This document shows, one piece after another, positions 23,933-38,900 of a stretch of DNA of 64,000 nucleotides (the first letter of the stretch is position 1; each line of letters starts with the position of its first letter). The translations under genes were made by a program, and so were the position numbers. Below the pieces are notes generated by a model that saw nothing but the letters and a program-made list of their open reading frames with translations, ran no database searches and was not told the origin of the DNA. Source of the DNA: Trissonchulus latispiculum (taxonomy: Eukaryota > Nematoda > Enoplea > Enoplida > Ironidae); assembly GCA_030248195.1 (NCBI GenBank), contig JASAND010011376.1, forward strand, positions 1 through 64,000, given 5' to 3'.

Positions 23933-26900
23933 CTAGAACAAACGAAAATTGGAAAAAACACAGTAATAAAAATAAAGCACCAATGGAAATTTTGCTCAGA
24001 GTTTGAAATCAGAAAAAATCAATCGGTCCTAAAAACTCTAACACATCCGTTATGGTGCAAAAAAGTCTGGAAAGCTCCCTCTCTCTCTCTATCGCTAACT
24101 GTCCATATTCCAAGCTTCATAATAATTAGGTAATAGTAATTTAGGCACAAATATATAATAGGTAATTAGATAGTTAAATACTAAAATCAAAAGAAATACG
24201 AGACTAGGCGACCATACCATGCCGGCATAAATGTTGGCGAGTGTAAAGTGCACTACAACAAATCGAGGGGAGATTTGTAGGGCAGCGCCGGCAGCGATCA
24301 AAGCGGAATGCGGGAACCCGGCCTGATGATAGACATTGGCAAGACTGATTAGGGCCAGGTCCTGCGAAAGCAATTAACAAAAAATATTTGCTACCCAATC
24401 TCAAAAGAAAACAACACCAACTGCATATATACTAACTATATACTAACTGCACGGCAAAATGTGTGGCAATAAATGAAAACGGATAACTGTCTAATGTTTA
24501 ATGTAGACAATTTATACACACATATAAGTACGTACGTCCCATCCCAGGTTAAAGAAACGAAAGTTGTACACCACCAGGCACCCGAAAAAATCGGGCACCA
24601 GAAGATTCAAGACTACAAAAGTCAAGACTAGATAATTAATTTTCTAGGTTCCTATTCATTTGCGTTGCATTACTATAGTACACACACACCTTCATAGGAT
24701 TTGGTGCAAAGTGTAGGGAATGTTTGAGACACTGTATGGTCATGGCGGCGTTGCCCTTGATGCGCCAGTAGAGTGCTGCCACCGTCGTCAGGACCCAGTC
24801 CACTTCTGAGCCCTCTTCCGCGTTGGCCGGGGGCGGTACTGAAACCACAAAAACACAACTGTCTACCTGAAGGAAGGTGGGGGAGGGGGACGGTATCATA
24901 AGTGAAAAGAAAACTTACTTATGAAAAGAGTAAACACGCCCAAAAGTTTGAATCGAAAGCGGCGTTTGTGCGCCGATTTTCTGTGCAAATTTTTTTCTGC
25001 TCAATCGTATCAAGCTTTAGATTAGATAGGAAAGTTGCAGGCCAACCTTTCTCAGTTTCAATAATAGGAAAAGGTACAAAGCCGGGATTGACAGACAATG
25101 TCATAAAAATATACCCTACTGAGAGTGAGCTACCAAACTATCCAGATCCAGATTTGACTGAAGGGAGATAGAAAAAATATGTAGGATAATCCAATCTCTT
25201 GACTACTCATTTATACAGAAACGGTGAGTTCAACCTAGGAGACACGTACGTTTCTTAGTTCTAAGCCAGGGCCGCATAGCCACGGCAAGTCGAACTCCCA
25301 AATCGTCTACCGTTTCCTTGCCACCATTACTTAGAGCTTCAAATGCCTAAACCAATACAAAAAGATACAATCATACATATACTAACCACTGTACGCTGAA
25401 TGCTGACTGAAATCTAAAAACCCTCAGTAGCATAAACAATCCAAAAAACTTAACACTTCAGGAGGCGACTATGGTTACATCGACTTTCAACGCTTACTAC
25501 TAACTTTAAGTCACGAGTTTATGACTCTCGTCGGCATTAAACTGCACAGCTTATTGTTTATTCTAACTCTTTACATAAACATAATATTGGCAATTACCCA
25601 AAAACCAGCTTTAACACTGTAATATTATTAAGGCATCTGTGTTTTAGTTTGCAATAAGCCTAAATGGAAAAATACGAAATATTATGCAAACCCTTCACTT
25701 TCAGTATACGTACATCACGTAGACCCTTCTCAGGCTTATAGTCGCTCAGATCATTCCTATACTGATAAGCTCGGAGATGGTCCATGGTCCACATGCTACC
25801 CACGCCCTGGGCCGGACAAACAGGCAGCTCCCCGTCAAAGGCTGCGATATCCTCCTGAAAGTCTAGATGCGGTGTTAGGCTGAAAAAACAAAAAGTACAA
25901 GCAGGCGTAGAACAGTCTAAAGCAAACAGTTAAAACAGATAAAAAGCAGCTAAATTCTAACTAGATCAATAGTCTTTACCCCAAACGGGAGGAAGGGAGC
26001 ACATCTATACAGAATTAATTTGCCTATCCCAAAAAACCGATTACTGCTTGCATATTACAAAAACCAGTGCCACCCTCTAACTCCACAATCTCATGCTCTG
26101 ACACTTCATTTCATGTTACGTCAAAACTCATAGCCGAAAGAAAAAACTGAAGACAGGAAAAAGAAAATACGCTACTCTCAAAACTACCCATCCTTCACCT
26201 AATTCCTTTCGCCGATATGGAGAGCCAGGTACTGGTCGGTTGGTCCAGGCGAATCTTGCTCTTCCAAAAGGTACACTCCACGCTGGAAGCGGGCACAGTG
26301 AATAGGTCCGCACCGGCCCGTACCATCCATAGTTCTGGCTGGGGCAGAATGTCCGGCAGCGGGTCGTCCAACTTATCAGTGTTATCCAGTTTTTTCGTCG
26401 AGATGGACGGTAAGTCTCCATTTGCGCCAGTTGAAGCAGAAGTCGCCTGCGCCACCTCTTGCTGGTGGGGATCTGGTGGTGCCAAAATTTTCAACTGTAA
26501 ACAAAACAAACAAACGAACAAAAAATAACGGAAAAATAAACTCCCAGTAAACCTGGCTTATTTTTTAGGCCAAAATATAAGAGGAGGGGCTCATCCCAAA
26601 ATGGGACGAGGCTTTTGGGAAAAGTTTTTCGAATGTTGGGGGGGGGGGGGGGTTTGTGTAAAAAATGCTAAAAATCGCTGCTATCAGGCGTTTCACGGGG
26701 CGGGGGGGGGGGGAATTAACTCAAAATTTTCACTCAAAGAAAATAGTTACGACACAAACGTTTTTGCATGTGAAAGAAGTGTAACACTGCCCTTCACAAA
26801 AATAGGCGTCTTGAGTCTTGCACCTTCCACACTGTTCCAGAAATTAAAAATTCTAGCAATGAATAAATCTAGCAGAACAAGGAACAATCAATCTGGCCTT

Positions 26901-29900
26901 TTCCTACTGGCCCCCCCCCAGAAATTCCCCCCTCCCAGGATTCGGGCCTTCCTCCCAGAACTCGAAAAAAGTGCCCGGAAAAAATAGGGTTTTGATGGGC
27001 AAATTTTGAAAAAATTTTAGGCATTTTTTAGCTATTTTAAGATTAAATTTATGTTAAAAATTGTTAATATTTTAGCTCAACAGCAAAAAATAGCTACTTT
27101 TTAAACATTTTTCGAAAAAGTTTTCTCTTCCCCCCCCCTCAAAAATCTGACCTGGGGGCATCACCCCAGAAATTTTTGCCTAGGAAAAAGCCAACCAATA
27201 TAAGTTCGCGGAATACCGAAAATTAGCAGACAAGTAAGTATTTACTCTCCTTTCCCTACTTTCTTATTAACTGTTGGAATAAACATTTTCTATAACTCCA
27301 ATTTTTTCAATTTCAATCCAGTTTTCCAATTAATTCACAGATCTTTCATCAGCCAAAGTTTGCCTGATTCTGGACAATTTATCCAGGAAAATGGCAAATC
27401 AAGGGTCAGCTAAAAAACTCTGACCTAACCACTCGATAAAAATAAGTTTCACCAAACAAACTCCTACATACAATGTATATACAGCCGCAAGGTACATAGG
27501 AGCAACAACAGCAATAATTGATTGATCAAACTAATTAATTAATTTCTTTCATTCTTGTGCCTTGAAGGCATTCTCATAGGATGCAGAACTAACAGCTATG
27601 CATTGATCGTTTCAACCTAATTTGCATAATATCACGTCTTTGTTTATGCTTTCGTTTTTCTGTTGCAATTAAATCAGTCAGAGCCTAACAGTGCAACTAG
27701 GTAGACGCTCTCAACAGTTAATTTTCGACAATTCTTTAATTAACATGGGCTAACCTCTTTTTCTTTGGCAGCCGCTTGGGCAGCCATAGCCAGCACTTCC
27801 TGTCGCTGTCGTTCCGCCGCAAGCGCAGTCTCGGTCTCCAGTTCATTCTCAACCTCAAACATCGGAAGATCATCCCCCTCTGCCGGACCCCCAAAATTTT
27901 TTCGAGCAGAATTGGCCTCCTGAAATTTTCGGGGGGCCGGCGACGACGGCTCACTGCTAGCAGGACTGGGATCATAGCTTTCATCCACCAGAATTAGCTC
28001 TAGGTCAACTTCATCATCGCCGGAATCTTGAAACAGAGAAGGGTCGCCAGAAGCAGAAGCTCGCTGATGTTGATGTTGCTGATGATGATGATGGTGATGA
28101 AATTTGGCGGCAAAATCCGCAGCACCATTCCCACTGTAGGATATGGTGGTGGATTCTGAAAGCAGAAATTAACAAACAAAAATGAGAGAAGAAAAGCAAA
28201 CAGCAAAACATAGCTACATACAGGGAGAACTATAAAAACACCAATAATGCTTAAAACCGAGCTGTGGAAAATGGGCTACCTTGTAACGTCCGGTTGCCCA
28301 TGACAGAAAACAAACCACTGTCAACCAAACTGCTGAAACTCCAATTATTTTTACAAACGGCAATTTTACTCCAAAAACCCGACATAAAAAGCTATAACAT
28401 ATTATAGTCAGCTGGGCTTATTCTAGGGAATTTTTCTTGGGGGGGGGGAGTCATTTTGGGAGGGGGAGGGGAATTTTTCAGTTTGTCTAAGTAAAAACAT
28501 GCTAAAAATTGCGCCTATCTTTATAGTAATCGCCAAAAATAAGCGAAATTAGTGCTTAAATAGGCTAAAATAGAGGAAAATCTCAGACGAAGCCGGAAAA
28601 TTTTTGAAAATTCGACCTTCTGAGCGATTTTTTCAGGGCAAAAGTTGGTCCCAAAAGGACCGGGGGGGGACGATGTTTTCACTTTCTTGGGGGGGACGAT
28701 TTTCTGGGGGAGGGGGTGTTGTTTATGCCCCCCCCCAGGAGAATAAGCCCAGGTTAGTACATACTATAGACGGTTCCATCCTTATAGGTTTTTGTCGTGG
28801 TTGTCGTAGTCATTTTAGTCTGCGTTTTGGTGCTGGTTGTCTTCTGGCGCTGTTGAGTGACCGTTTTGGAGCTTTTGGTCGTCGTGGACTTAGAAGAACT
28901 GCTGGCGTCAGGCCTCATGCTGGAAGAGGAAGAGAAAAAGGGTAGCAGGAAAGAGGCAAGGGGCGGGGGTCGTATACAGCTGGGCACGGTACAGGTGGGA
29001 CAAAGGGGGGCAGGGGGTCCGCCTGGCCCGGCCCCGGATCCACCCCCAGGTATCATTCGTTCCTCCAGATAGCAATGCTCTTGTCCATCCTCCTAGAGCA
29101 GAGAAACAAAGAATATAGACGAAAATCACAAAAGCAGGACACATTACGTACACTGGGCTTATTCTAGGAAATTTCAGGGCTGCCGCGCGACCTTTCTCAG
29201 AAAAAAGGAAATAAAAAAGGAATTTTGTACCCGAAAAAAGGAATTTGTCGGACAAAAAATAGGAAATAAAAGGAATTTTAAGAGATAAATTAATAACGTT
29301 ACTGAGCAAAAAAATTAAATTTTTCCATTTTGAACAGCCACACAAGGTTTGAAACATTAGATACGCTTCTAAGCAGAGAATTTAAGCAAAACGCCATTTA
29401 AAATGCAAATACGGACGCGTTCAGTGGTGGCGCCAGGGGGGGGGCGCGGGCCCCGCCCCCCATTGCGATTTAGGCCCCCTCCCTTTGGAGTGTCGGGCCC
29501 CCACTAGAAAAATTTTTCAGCTGTTTGTATGCATAGTTTAAGTGTTTTAAGAAATTTGTTAAAAAAATCGGCTAATTTTTGCTAGAAATCGTAAAATTTT
29601 TGCTAAAATCTGAGAAATTTTTTGGGAAATGAAGGTAAAATTTGCCAAAATTTGGCGAAAATTTTGGATTTCCCAAAAAAGGGCCCCCCTTCAAAAAAAC
29701 CCGGCGCCGCTGCTAGACGCGTTTCAAGCTTCGTCTTTTTGATCACAGTAAATAGGCTATTATGAAATAGAAAATACGCGCCGCTGGGGCGACACTTTTT
29801 GGTTTTGTACCCCTTTTGTATTTTTATCTTAATTTTTCCGACCCCCGAATCGCAAACAGGAAGGCGACCCTGTATCTGCACTTGACCTAAGTTTTTATAT

Positions 29901-32900
29901 ATATAATTACTATCTAGCTTCGTAAAGATTTGAAGTTTTACAGTTTAAATTGAGAACACCTTAAAAACAGGTTGTGGAGAATCTATCCTTTAAATATCAA
30001 ACTTTGACGCAAAGAAACAAGCAAAGCAATGCAACCTAACATAAAAGAGTTCATCCTAAGCTTCTTATAACTGGGTGAAAACAGCGAGATTTGGGGAGCA
30101 CCGCACTTCAGAAACTGAATCGGCTATGGAACCTTCAACGCTTTTTAATGAAGAAATAGGCTTTCTCCAGATTCCACTAATATATAAAGTTTAACTTTGT
30201 ACATAGAAATAAGAAAGCGATTTATAATATGCGAATGGAAATAGATTAAAGTAGAAATTCTAAGCTCAAGGTCAGGTCCTTAAATTTTTTTGAAATTATG
30301 AATAATCTGTAACGGAAATCTTTAAAAAGATTTTAAATACGAACGCTTAGTTTTGCAGTTTAGTAAGTTTCAAAAAGTTTAAAACAGTATTCAAATGCAA
30401 AGATTCGGCAGATGAAAATTAAAAATTCACATCGAAAAACACGAAAATTTCTAAAACGTGAAGTAGACAAGTGGCTTTAAAAACTGAGATATAACAGCTC
30501 TGCAGGTGCGAAAATTTTTTCAATTTAGATAGAAGAGTGATGCCGCCAAGCGTGAAAATTTTTAAAAATTGAGAGAAATAAAGATATCTGCAGGCGCACA
30601 AAATTTTAAAACTTGAAATAGAGGCGACACAGGAACAAAACTTTTCTTATTTGTTATTGTATACTTTAAAAATGGATCGCTTTTTGCCTTTTCTCCAAAA
30701 ATTCCGTGTAGGGTAAGAGGCCTCAGAACCCCCAAAAAACCCCTCCCGTGGGTGCGCCAATGCCTTCAACTGCAATCTTTGCTTCTAGAAAGTTTTTTGG
30801 AAAACGTGACTGTGACATCTACGCATTTTGTCATAAGTATTTAGTGCATTCTGCAAATACCCCAAATAGTGCATTTCGCTCAAAAACTCTCCAGCAATCT
30901 ATGCACACATTACAATATATATATACGTACGTTTAATGTTTCTCCAGATTATATAAACATTCTATAGAGTACAAATTAATTTTTAACTTTTGTCTTTAAG
31001 CAAACTAAAAATAAGTCTAACAATTTCAATAATTCTAAATTCGTACTTGCAGGTTATGCTATTAAGTAATATTAAGCAAAAATCTATGTAGATCTAGCTA
31101 TTCTATAATAAAACTGAAAAATTAAGTTAAACAATATTCCGGCAAAGCCGGAAAATTTTTGGAAATTACCACCGTAAGACTAAATTTTAGGCACATCTTT
31201 GTCGATTTTCAGAAAATTATTGAAAAAAAGGAAATAAAAGGAATTTTTGCAGAAAAAAGGAAAAAAGGACGACCTCGAAAAAAAAGGAAAATAAAGGAAA
31301 AAAGGAACCGCGGCAGCCCTGAAATTTCTCTTGGGGGGGACTGTTTGGGGGGGCCCTCGGGGGGGGGCAGTCATTCTGGGGGGGGGGGGGGCGAAAATTT
31401 TCAAAGTTTTTCTAAAAACATGCTAAAAATTGCGCCATTTTTATAGTAATCGCCAAAAAAGTTAGTTTTAGTGCAAAAATAGCCCGTACATAGGCAAAAA
31501 TCGACTAAAAATCTCCGGCACAGCCGGAAAAGTTTTGAAAATGTGGCCTTCTGAGCGATTTTTCAGGGGAAAAGTTGGTGGTACCAAAAGGAGCACCCAC
31601 TTTGTTTGGAGGGATTTTGTGGTGGGGACGATTTTTTGGGGGAAGGGTGTTTATGGGGGAGCCCTGGGTTTTCTTTAGTGGGGGGGGGGCCGCCCCCCCC
31701 CACTCGACCCCTTCCCCCCCACTAGTTCACCCCCACTTTTTTGGGCTTCCCCACCCCACTCACCCTAAGGTACCCAGAAAATACCAAATTTTTAGGAATT
31801 TTGGTCAAAATTTTCAAAACTTTTCCGGCTTCGCCGGAATTTTTTGGTCAAAAATGGTCTATTTTGGTACTCAAACTCAATTTTTGAGCACTTTTCAGCA
31901 TAGTTATAGCCGTATATGTAGAAAACAGGCAATTTTTACTGCATTTTTGACATTTTCAGGTCACTTTGGATTCCCCCCCCCCCACTAGTGGGGGGGATCC
32001 CTCCCCACTTTTTTCGCCTAGAGAAAACCCAGGGGGCCCCCACACCCCCCCCCACTAGAATAAGTCCAGCGTACTTTTACACAGTAAAATGCTTAATAAA
32101 TTCATGAAACATCAAAAGATAAATGACACATCCAAAAATACACCATTTCTGGAGTCAAAAATTTCATTGCAACAGAAAAAAATCAGCAATAGTATAAAAA
32201 ACCATTACTAACCTTGACACAGAAAAAGCGAGGACCATCATCACAATAGGAGAGGGGTGGTCGCTCTGGCTGACTGCCAAACTCTGGAGAATTCCCTGCA
32301 TACTACAATAAAAGTTAATCTGGTAATTAACATTTAGACTTTTGATCACATCTTCAACTAAATGAACCAACAAGGCAATATAGCTAATTATCCTCAAACA
32401 TGCCATAAAAATTGGTTGTAATAAAAAATTTAAGTCATTAATTACATACTAGATTTCCGAAAAACTCTAGTAGTAGTAAGTAGGTACCCGTTTTCGACAT
32501 CGAATCGATTTCAGCAAACTGAGACCAAGCGTATAGTCCGGATCAAGGTGAACAGCATGAGAGGCGTAGTGATCCGCCCCGGTCCAATTACCCTTCAGAG
32601 CCAGCAACCAGCCCAGCAGAAAATGTGAGACAGGCTGCAAAATTGCAACAATACAAACAAAGTGCAGAAAAGAAAACAATAAAAAAATTATCATAAAATT
32701 AGTGGACAAAAAATACTCCTCACTCAACAACCACCTCTGCCTAGAGGCTAGAGGAATTCTTTTTCAGAGTTTCAATTATTTTAAATTATTCATCCCAAGG
32801 ATTATATACGGATATATCATAGAGAAATAATGAAAAACGCCTGTCTGCAGTCACTAAGGCAAAAAAGCCTTGCTAGTCCCGAAACAAGGAGAGAGAGCAG

Positions 32901-35900
32901 TCATACTCTCTAACCTCTCGCTCGTCCACATCCGTTGCCTGTTTTGCCAGCAAAATGGCATCATCCAGTCGGTCTCCGACTCGATAGACAAGCCAGGACA
33001 ACTGAACCAGGGGCAGGTCCGGCCAAACAATGGACGGTCGATCTCCACTCAAGGGCTCCCCATTGCTCCCATCAGGGGATGCTCCCCCAGGAGAACCCTC
33101 GTTGGAGGAGGCGCCCCCTCCTCCTCCTAGAACATCATGAAGGGCCAGACGTAGACAGGCTGTGGCTTCAGCGGGCTGGCCAACGGCACGCCAGTAGAGC
33201 GCGGCCAAATTCAGCAGGAGCCAACGTGGACCAATATTCTGGAAAAATACCGAAAATGTGAAACAAATATTGCAAATAAGAAAATTACAACAACATGCTA
33301 GCAAACTTTGCTCTACAGCCAGCTACGTACTCAATCTTAAAGTGTGTGCCCCCTTCGCTCCCGAACACTTCTTACCAAAACAAACATCATTGCTTGCTAA
33401 AGAGCAAAACATTTTCCCAGAAATTTTGGAAAGTCAACAAACATGCTAATAATTGACAAAGTCCAGGTTTCACAAGCTTAGCAACTGACCCGAACTTGTC
33501 ATAACTTCGCAAAATTTCGCAGTTAGTTTTTGCAAATTTTTAAGAAAAGGCATTCAAAGCCTTTCTGTGGGAAAAGTAGTGAAACAGTATCTGCAAGTAG
33601 ATACAGTTTTCTCAACAATCTTACATGGTGAAAAATTGTAAATACCAAAAAGCTAACCTAAATTTTAAATACAGACTTCATTAGTAAGCATAACTATGGG
33701 TCTACGTATATGTGACAGCTTACATAAGTTAGGAGTGTATTAATTCGTTGACCAACTTCAGACAAGGAATCGGAAGGACTCATAGCCAAATCCAACAAAA
33801 TCTGAAAATAACAAAAACTCAATGAAAACCAAAAGAAATGGCAGGAATTTCATTAAATTATCGAGATACGAAAAGTCTAAAGTTTAGTTTAGGAAATTAC
33901 ACGTATTACAAATTACCAAGATATAATATCAACCAATATCACCAAATTGATAATTCTAGAAATGATGGAATGAAAATCCTATTTGACTTTGAAGAACTTA
34001 GCACAAACTCTTCCACAAAACCATATCGCAAACAGGATTAACCTAACCACGCATGTAGATTTAATCTCAAATTGAAAGGAAGAAAAATTGTATACTTATG
34101 TATATGTAAGAAATTGTATATGTATACAACTTAAAAATTGTATATGTAAGAATTTGTATACCTCTGCCAGTCCGGTTTCCGGTTTCATCCTATGCTGTTG
34201 GCTATCTGATTTGATTCGCTGCACTCCCAGCAGATGATCACAGCAGGCCAAATGAACAGACCCACTGCTCTGGGGGGTTCCTGCCGCTGTCTGGGGGTAG
34301 GGTGGGGGTCCCCCACGACCCCCAGACCCCGGGGGGTCACCGGGGGAGGGTCGGAAAGAACCGGTCCCAGAGGCCGGAGGGGGTGAGGTCATAATCCGCT
34401 GACAGAAGGGAGGATACCAGGGCAAGGGATGCTCCAGACTGGGATTCAGGTTCAGATATTCGTTCATCAGTTTACGAATTCTGAAAACAATTTTTGGAAA
34501 CATTTTTTTGGAATAGGACAAAAGATTTTCCACAATCCACAATCTACTGACAAAATCAATGAAGGGTAGGGCAGGTATATAAAGGAGGGGGGGGGGCAAT
34601 TTCGTTAAAAAACAGTACCGAGACTAATAAAACTCAGCGAATATGTAAATAAAGGAAATATCTAAAAACAATAGTTTTTGAAGATTTAATAAATGTAAAA
34701 ACTAAAGACTTCCAGTATACACAGAAAATATCTGTTAAGTTTCTGTCGACCAACAGAATTTACCATAAACATGCGTATACTCAAAACACTATTCCCAGGA
34801 ACAAAAAATAAATCAGACCACATTTCTTTTCATACTTTCTAAACAGCGAAGCCCCCCCCCCCTCCTGCAAAAGAAACCTACTCAAATCCTTTATGTTCCG
34901 GCGGAATATGGAGATTTTCCACTGTGACAGCCGTGGGTAGACTTGCATCGGCAGCACAATCTTCACTGGTAGGCCAGTTCTGCTCCGAGCCCCCCAATCC
35001 ATCACCGGTCATAGGATCTTGGGCGGGCGGGGTAGAATCTCCACCACCTGGTACCGGTAGGCGAGCACCCCGAAATTTGTGCGCTTGCGTGGGTCGAAGA
35101 AGGGAGGGAAGGCCACGATAGGGCTCCAGAGACTCAACATAGGTCGAGTGTTGACTCGTAGAGCCACTCTGGAAAAAAAGAAGAATATAAAAAATAGAAA
35201 AAACAGAAAAACAAAGCAAAACTGTAAACGACGGCAATATCGTCGGCCGGCACCACAATCAACCTTCTGGAGGTATTATTATATTAGTAGGAATTCTTTT
35301 TCAAAATCCTGGATACACCCGCCCAGTGTTCTTCCCACCCTTCTCCCTAAACCAGATACTGAAAAATACGTAGTCAGACTAGCAGCAAGCTACACTCAAA
35401 TTCTTAGCCTTGTCCAGCCTTTACTCATGTCTAGCGGCTTTTTCGAAGCGGAAATACAGTGTGAACGCATTTTGGTAATTAACCGAAAAACCAAGGATTC
35501 TGATCGAGCCACTGACAACGAAGAGTCAGGGTATTTTTTAGGGTATTTTTTCGGAGGGGGAGGGCTTCCCGGGGGGGGGGAGAATTTTCGGGGGGGGGGG
35601 GGAAGATTTTTTGCAAAAATGAGCTAAAAATTGGTATTTTTGGCGTATTTTACACGTAGAAAGGCAAAACGTTCTCAAAATGCCAGGATTTAAGCTAAAA
35701 ATAGCCATTTTTACGAAAAAATCTCCGGGAAGCCGGAAAATTTTTGAAAATTAGCCTATTTTTGGCAAAAATTCGGGCCCCCAAAAAATCCCGGGGGGGG
35801 GGAAGCAAAAATCCCGGGAGGGGGCGATTTCGGGGGGGGGGGAAGGCATTTTCGGGGGGGAGAAGGTCAATTTCGGGCCCCCCCGGTAAAAAAACCCTGA

Positions 35901-38900
35901 GAGTTGTCCACCTTTCCCAGGACAAAAACCTCAGAAAAAACAATGCCATATACGTACAGAAGGTACAAATGCATATAGATGCATACCGTAGAACCAATAG
36001 TAGGAGTACCAAACTGACTGGGCGTTCGAGTCTCAGTCAATTGAGACTGATCTCTATTTGAGATTTCCTCTCCATAATTTCCTTCATCATCATCATCATC
36101 ATCATCAAAGCCCGTTTCCTCCCCATAGAATTCCATGAAAGTGTCCGGATCCAGAATTTCCCAATCCGGCGAGCCAGGCTGACGTATCTTCAAAACTCTT
36201 CGCATTCGGTGCTGCTGAGCGCCACCTTGCGGCTGGGCTGGCTGACCAGACGGACTGATGGGCTCGTCAGCGGAAAAGCCAGTAAGATCCTACGTTAAAC
36301 ATGTTCAAACGGTTTTCTTATTGCAAACAGATTATGTAAATACGTATAACGTATATGCATTGTATTGGTACGTATGTATATATGTTTGCTCTTCTTCTTC
36401 TATGCAAATCTAAATTATATATAACCTAATTACTAGTCCAGTCAAATCGTTACAAAACAAGTCGTAAAGCAGTTTACAATCAGACAGATTTCCAATATAA
36501 TCAATCAAAAGCTTTGCCAGTAACAAACAAACCTCATTGTTAAGCGACGACGATTTTGCTGCCAGCCCGGCTAGATCCGACTCCCTCTCCCAGAGTAGGT
36601 CTAGCTCGGTCTGGTTGCTCAGGTAGTCCTGTCGGGCCGACATATAGTCTTCCAGGTTACTGACCTCACAGTCCAAGGACAGGGCTTTCGGCGCCCCTCG
36701 CCATTCACAGGTTCTACCTAAAAACAGAATATCAAAATTCCCATCAAAATATCTATCACAAAGTGAAAAGAGAAGGGAGACTTTGAAGAGAGAAGAAGAA
36801 AAATCCTATCAGTAGCTGACAATGATGTTTGGTCTTCTTCTTTTTCACCAACTCTAGCAGTTTTTTGCCAACTTCAAGTGGAAATCTGACAATACTTCGA
36901 CTCTAACCAGAGAGAATTCATTCCGTGAAATTTACTGTCTGGCTTTTTCCTACAGGGGGGGGGGGGGGGGCTCTCCCCAAAATCGACCTCAAGGAGTAGA
37001 ACCTGCCGGCACCCCCCCCCCCCCCCCGACTTCAAAAGTCAACAGCAAAATAGGGTTTTGAGGGTAAATTTGGAAATAATTTTCCGGCACCTCCGGATTC
37101 TTAGGGCTTTGTTGACATTTCCGCTTAAGTTTAAGGCAAAAATTATTTCATTCTTAGCTCAGCAGCAAAAAATTAGCTCTAAGTTCTAAGCATTTTTACA
37201 AAAATGTCCCCCCCACCCAGAAATCGGAACCCCTTACAGATCTGGAGGGGGAATGCCCCCCGCCCAGACTTACCCCGTCCAGAAATTTTGGCACAGGAAA
37301 AAGCCAGACTGTCTGTCTAGCTCACCCCCCCCCCCCAATAAAGAAATAATGAAACACGCCTGCCCGTAGTTACAAAGTCAAAAGCCTTAGTCCGAAACAG
37401 GAGAGTGCCAATCCCCCCCCCCCCCCCCAACAGAAAGGGGAACATAATATGACCGCTTACCGGGAATAGGTCGACTCAGGAAATGGTCATATCTGAGCCG
37501 GGCCTGTACACGATCTGGGCCGGGCGCCGTATGACGATGAATTTTCACCAACAACTCTTCATAGTCTTCCATGGTGGCACGAGTGGAGAGCATCTCATGG
37601 GTAAATAGTTCCAGATTGCTGTAAACAGGTGACAAAAAATAGAGGAAATACGTACTCAAATAAAAACAATAATTCAAAACAACTGCGTAAATATTGATTG
37701 GTAGTCACGAGACTCGCACAAAAATCTACATAAGTCAGTCAAAACCCAAAACTTTCAAAAAAACTATCAAAGCTGTCAGACTAAGGGCTAGTCACCCACG
37801 AAATCTTGTATAATGATTTTCAAAAAAGTTTGATTCATTGTGTCTTCTCTATACCTTTGCTGCATCAGAAAGGCACGCTCTAGCTTTAGGTGGCACATAA
37901 CAGCAGCCCGCAGGATATAGGCCATTGGATAGAAGGGGTCCAATAGGAGCAGTCGGTCCAGTAGTTCCACAGAACGGTTCAGGTTAAGTGAAATCTGAAA
38001 AGAAAAACATCTGGAATTTGTGTAACAATAAAAAGACGAAAAAGAAATAAAATTTAACAGCCGTGGCAAGTAAGGGCCAATCATCTACTCTTAGACATGA
38101 CACGCCACGAAGAACATAGATTTTTTTTTAATCCCGAGTAAATCACGCCTTGTTAGTACATTATCTTTTATTACATACAGTCCCGGCTGAAAGTAACCCA
38201 CCCATTTGCTTGCGAGCAATTCGCGAGCAACTCGCGAAAATTCGTGTACTTTTTAGGTCTTGCTCGCGTTCGCTCGTGCCGTTTTTTAACATGTACTTAT
38301 ACTTTTTCTGGACTTCTTATCCAGTTTTCAAATTTTTTGCTTAAGTTTTTGACGCAGCAGCAGCTGCTTACGTTACTGTATACGAACTACGAAACGAATA
38401 GTATTGTATTCACGCGTATGCGTGTAGTTAAGGCATAAGCTGAATGTGCATATAACAGCAAGCCTGGCAGCTCTAAATATGTAAGTACTTTTTGTTGCAC
38501 AATGCACACATATAGCGCTGTGCTTAAGCTTTACATACGTATATATCCATGAACTTAGAGGAACTAAATTGTTTTGACCAAACTTTCAAAAAGACTTTGA
38601 AAAAGAATTACAAAAAATGGCTGCTCGTGGAAATTTGCGAGTATTTTTTGCTAGTGTTCGCGAGCAATTCGCGAGTTGCTCGCGAAAAAAGGAGGGTTAG
38701 TTTCAGCCGGGACTGTAGACGTGATTTGCCCCGCGGCCGCCCAACCCCAATGCCGCGTCCACATACAACAGGTATTACATCTGCCACGGCGATGCTGATG
38801 CATGTAAGCGGCTACGTCGTGACAGGATTAGTAGACAATTATATATAAACTCATACAAAGGCATGAGCGTATATATACACACAGTGACGCAAGGTTGGCA

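Larger units (their letters stand above)
23933..26198 (-). other. Short TTC17 introns between exons 18 and 23
   Basis: The five introns here are about 285-410 bp, AT-rich, and hold no recognisable repeat or gene. Confidence 0.6.
29153..32069. mobile_element. G-tract element, CTGGGCTTATTCT family, copy 2, interrupted
   Basis: The left end CTGGGCTTATTCTAGG (29153) and right end CTAGAATAAGTCCAG (to 32069) are inverted repeats, with CGTAC on both sides (the left copy is followed by one extra base). The interior after 31322 repeats the copy at 28412 (AACATGCTAAAAATTGCG, GTAATCGCC, a CCGGAAAA core) and adds an extra 0.5-kb G/C-tract tail. A 2.15-kb foreign element splits it at 29175-31321. Confidence 0.75.
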
